DNA from: Limnohabitans sp.
Lineage (GTDB): Bacteria; Pseudomonadota; Gammaproteobacteria; Burkholderiales; Burkholderiaceae_C
DNA length: 64,000 nucleotides
Reading direction: 5' to 3'
Assembly (NCBI GenBank): GCA_009693505.1
Contig: SHXD01000003.1
Span: 18,401 to 82,400, forward strand
A model generated the notes under the pieces. The model worked only from the letters and a program-made list of their open reading frames with translations. It was not told the origin of the DNA and searched no databases. The first letter of the stretch is position 1, and every line of letters begins with the position of its first letter. The translations under genes and the position numbers were made by a program. Of this stretch, positions 62,890-64,000 are shown piece after piece.

Positions 62890-63492
62890 TCAAAGACCCC
62901 ATCGCTCACGCATGAGCGCCACCATGGCTTGCGACGAGCGGCCTCGGTGGCTGTTGGCGTTCTTCACATCCACAGGCAACTGCGCAAAAGTTTTTCCAAA
63001 TTCAGGCAAGAACAACACCGGGTCAAATCCAAAACCGTTTGCACCTAAAGGTTCTCGTGCAATGTCAACCACCACACGACCCACCGCAATCAAAGGCTCA
63101 GGGTCGTAGGCACTTTTAACAGCCACCAAAGTACTCACCATGGCGGCACGTCGGTTTTCAACAGCCGCCATTTGTTCAAGCACCGCCCTCACATTGTTGG
63201 CATCTGATTTTTCATAACCAAACTGCGTGCAATAGTAGGCTGTATCCACCCCAGGCAAGCCGCCAAAGGCATCAATGCACAAGCCAGCATCGTCTGCCAC
63301 AGCAGGCAAGTTACTTTGTTCAGCAGCATGCCTAGCTTTGGCCAAAGCGTTTTCTACAAATGTTTTGTAGGGCTCGGCAACTTCCGAAATATTCAACTCA
63401 GACTGCCGAACGAGCTGTACTTGAAGGGTGCCAAACATGGTTTGTAATTCGGCCAATTTACCCGCGTTGTTGGACGCCAAAACCATTTTCAT
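62890..63492 (-). CDS. rdgB: XTP/dITP pyrophosphatase RdgB (HAM1)
   Basis: A 200-residue HAM1-family enzyme that removes deaminated purine nucleotides (dITP, XTP). Conserved LASNNAGKLAEL at the start, ENALAKARHAA, VADDAGLCIDAFGGLPGV and GFGFDPVLFLPEFGKTFAQL. The start at MKMVLASNN is preferred; a 50-codon upstream extension lies in the rph gene in another frame. Its location between rph and hemW is a common arrangement. Confidence 0.95.
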   Translation of the reverse strand: MKMVLASNNAGKLAELQTMFGTLQVQLVRQSELNISEVAEPYKTFVENALAKARHAAEQSNLPAVADDAGLCIDAFGGLPGVDTAYYCTQFGYEKSDANNVRAVLEQMAAVENRRAAMVSTLVAVKSAYDPEPLIAVGRVVVDIAREPLGANGFGFDPVLFLPEFGKTFAQLPVDVKNANSHRGRSSQAMVALMRERWGL

Positions 63493-63496
63493 GAAG

Positions 63497-64000
63497 TCAA
63501 GCTCCGGCGTGCACGTGCGTTTGAAGTGAATGCTTTTGCAATTGCACCAACTCGGAAATGCCTTTCTCTGCCAATGCCAAGAGACTGTCCATTTCTTTGC
63601 GTGTAAAAGCCACGCCTTCTGCCGTGCCCTGCACTTCCACAAAATTGCCTGCGCCTGTCATGACCACATTCATGTCGGTGTCGCACGAAGAGTCTTCGGT
63701 GTAATTCAAATCGAGCAAGGCTGTGCCATCTTTCAATCCAACAGAAATGGCTGCCACCGAATCCAAAATAGGTGACTCTTTCAATTTGCCTTGGTGAATG
63801 AGCCAATCCACAGCATCTTGGGCCGCCACAAAGGCCCCGGTGATGCTGGCAGTGCGCGTGCCGCCATCGGCTTGCAGCACATCGCAATCGAGGTGAATGG
63901 TGCGCTCGCCTAATTTTTTCAAATCAAACACAGCGCGCATGGACCGACCGATCAGGCGTTGAATTTCTTGAGTGCGGCCACTTTGTTTGCCACGCGCGGC
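63497..64000 (-). CDS. rph: Ribonuclease PH, N-terminus outside the window
   Basis: 168 codons of RNase PH are visible, running in frame off the right edge. [57 protein letters not shown] and [23 protein letters not shown] are standard family segments. The phosphorolytic 3'-5' exonuclease trims tRNA 3' ends. The first ~70 residues are missing because the window ends. The rdgB ATG lies four bases after its stop. Confidence 0.95.
   Translation of the reverse strand, partial: AARGKQSGRTQEIQRLIGRSMRAVFDLKKLGERTIHLDCDVLQADGGTRTASITGAFVAAQDAVDWLIHQGKLKESPILDSVAAISVGLKDGTALLDLNYTEDSSCDTDMNVVMTGAGNFVEVQGTAEGVAFTRKEMDSLLALAEKGISELVQLQKHSLQTHVHAGA

Noticed and set aside
1..64000. CRISPR arrays, insertion sequences, prophage genes or plasmid replication genes.
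   Set aside because: No regularly spaced repeats, transposase, integrase or phage structural genes were seen.

Overview
The window looks like a chromosomal segment of a betaproteobacterium, order Burkholderiales and most like the family Comamonadaceae. The reasons are a tctDE/tctCBA citrate-type transport locus beside a solitary Bug-type binding protein, the roughly 189-residue Burkholderiales form of dCTP deaminase, two BMP-type binding proteins, a complete ccmABCDEFGHI cluster, and urease and purine genes arranged as in that group. This placement is my inference from protein families; no rRNA is present. The DNA is gene-dense (about 60 protein genes and one tRNA). I saw no insertion sequence, prophage or CRISPR array.

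Layout. 1-177: end of a GMP reductase. 182-5497: two-component system TctE/TctD (minus) divergent from the tripartite tricarboxylate transporter TctC-TctB-TctA (plus). 5486-8563: alpha/beta hydrolase and TonB-dependent receptor (minus). 8654-10701: RhlE helicase and dCTP deaminase. 10856-15856: Bug-type binding protein, an orphan BMP binding protein and an M16 peptidase. 15940-20596: BMP-type nucleoside/purine-like ABC importer. 20810-37399: a purine catabolic island (glycerate 2-kinase, 8-oxoguanine deaminase, urate hydroxylase PuuD, XdhC, XdhB, XdhA, HIU hydrolase, GntR regulator, PuuE allantoinase, a fused OHCU decarboxylase/allantoate amidohydrolase, an M20 hydrolase and an NMT1-type ABC importer). 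38360-40569: an unknown single-span membrane protein followed by a potassium channel with two voltage-sensor domains. 40581-47066: urease ureD, a decayed urea-transporter remnant (inverted), then ureABCEFG. 47153-51106: tRNA-Ser(UGA), a fused MFS/spermidine synthase-like protein and a flavin monooxygenase. 51168-58181: cytochrome c maturation operon (minus). 58289-61653: unknown coiled-coil membrane protein, an orphan molybdenum hydroxylase large subunit and a MarR-like regulator. 61684-64000: hemW, rdgB and the end of rph (minus).

How the genes work together. From 15.9 to 47 kb the genes spell a route from purines to ammonia: import, 8-oxoguanine deamination, xanthine oxidation to urate, PuuD/HIU hydrolase/OHCU decarboxylase to allantoin, allantoinase and allantoate amidohydrolase, then urease. 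Glycerate kinase would return the glyoxylate carbon to glycolysis. A perfect palindrome AAGTGTATACACTT lies between the HIU hydrolase gene and its divergent GntR regulator. Sites sharing the TGTATACA core lie before puuD, before the NMT1 importer and before the channel operon, so these probably form one regulon. Good sigma-54 promoter matches precede the NMT1 importer and ureA, pointing to nitrogen control.

The most unusual items are: the tandem-voltage-sensor channel and its Cys-rich partner; a short peptide, QIG(I/V)SHFCHL, encoded just before two unrelated genes 20 kb apart with mostly synonymous differences; the urtA::urtE deletion fusion with a nonsense codon; and an M20 hydrolase that lacks the usual metal-bridging Asp.
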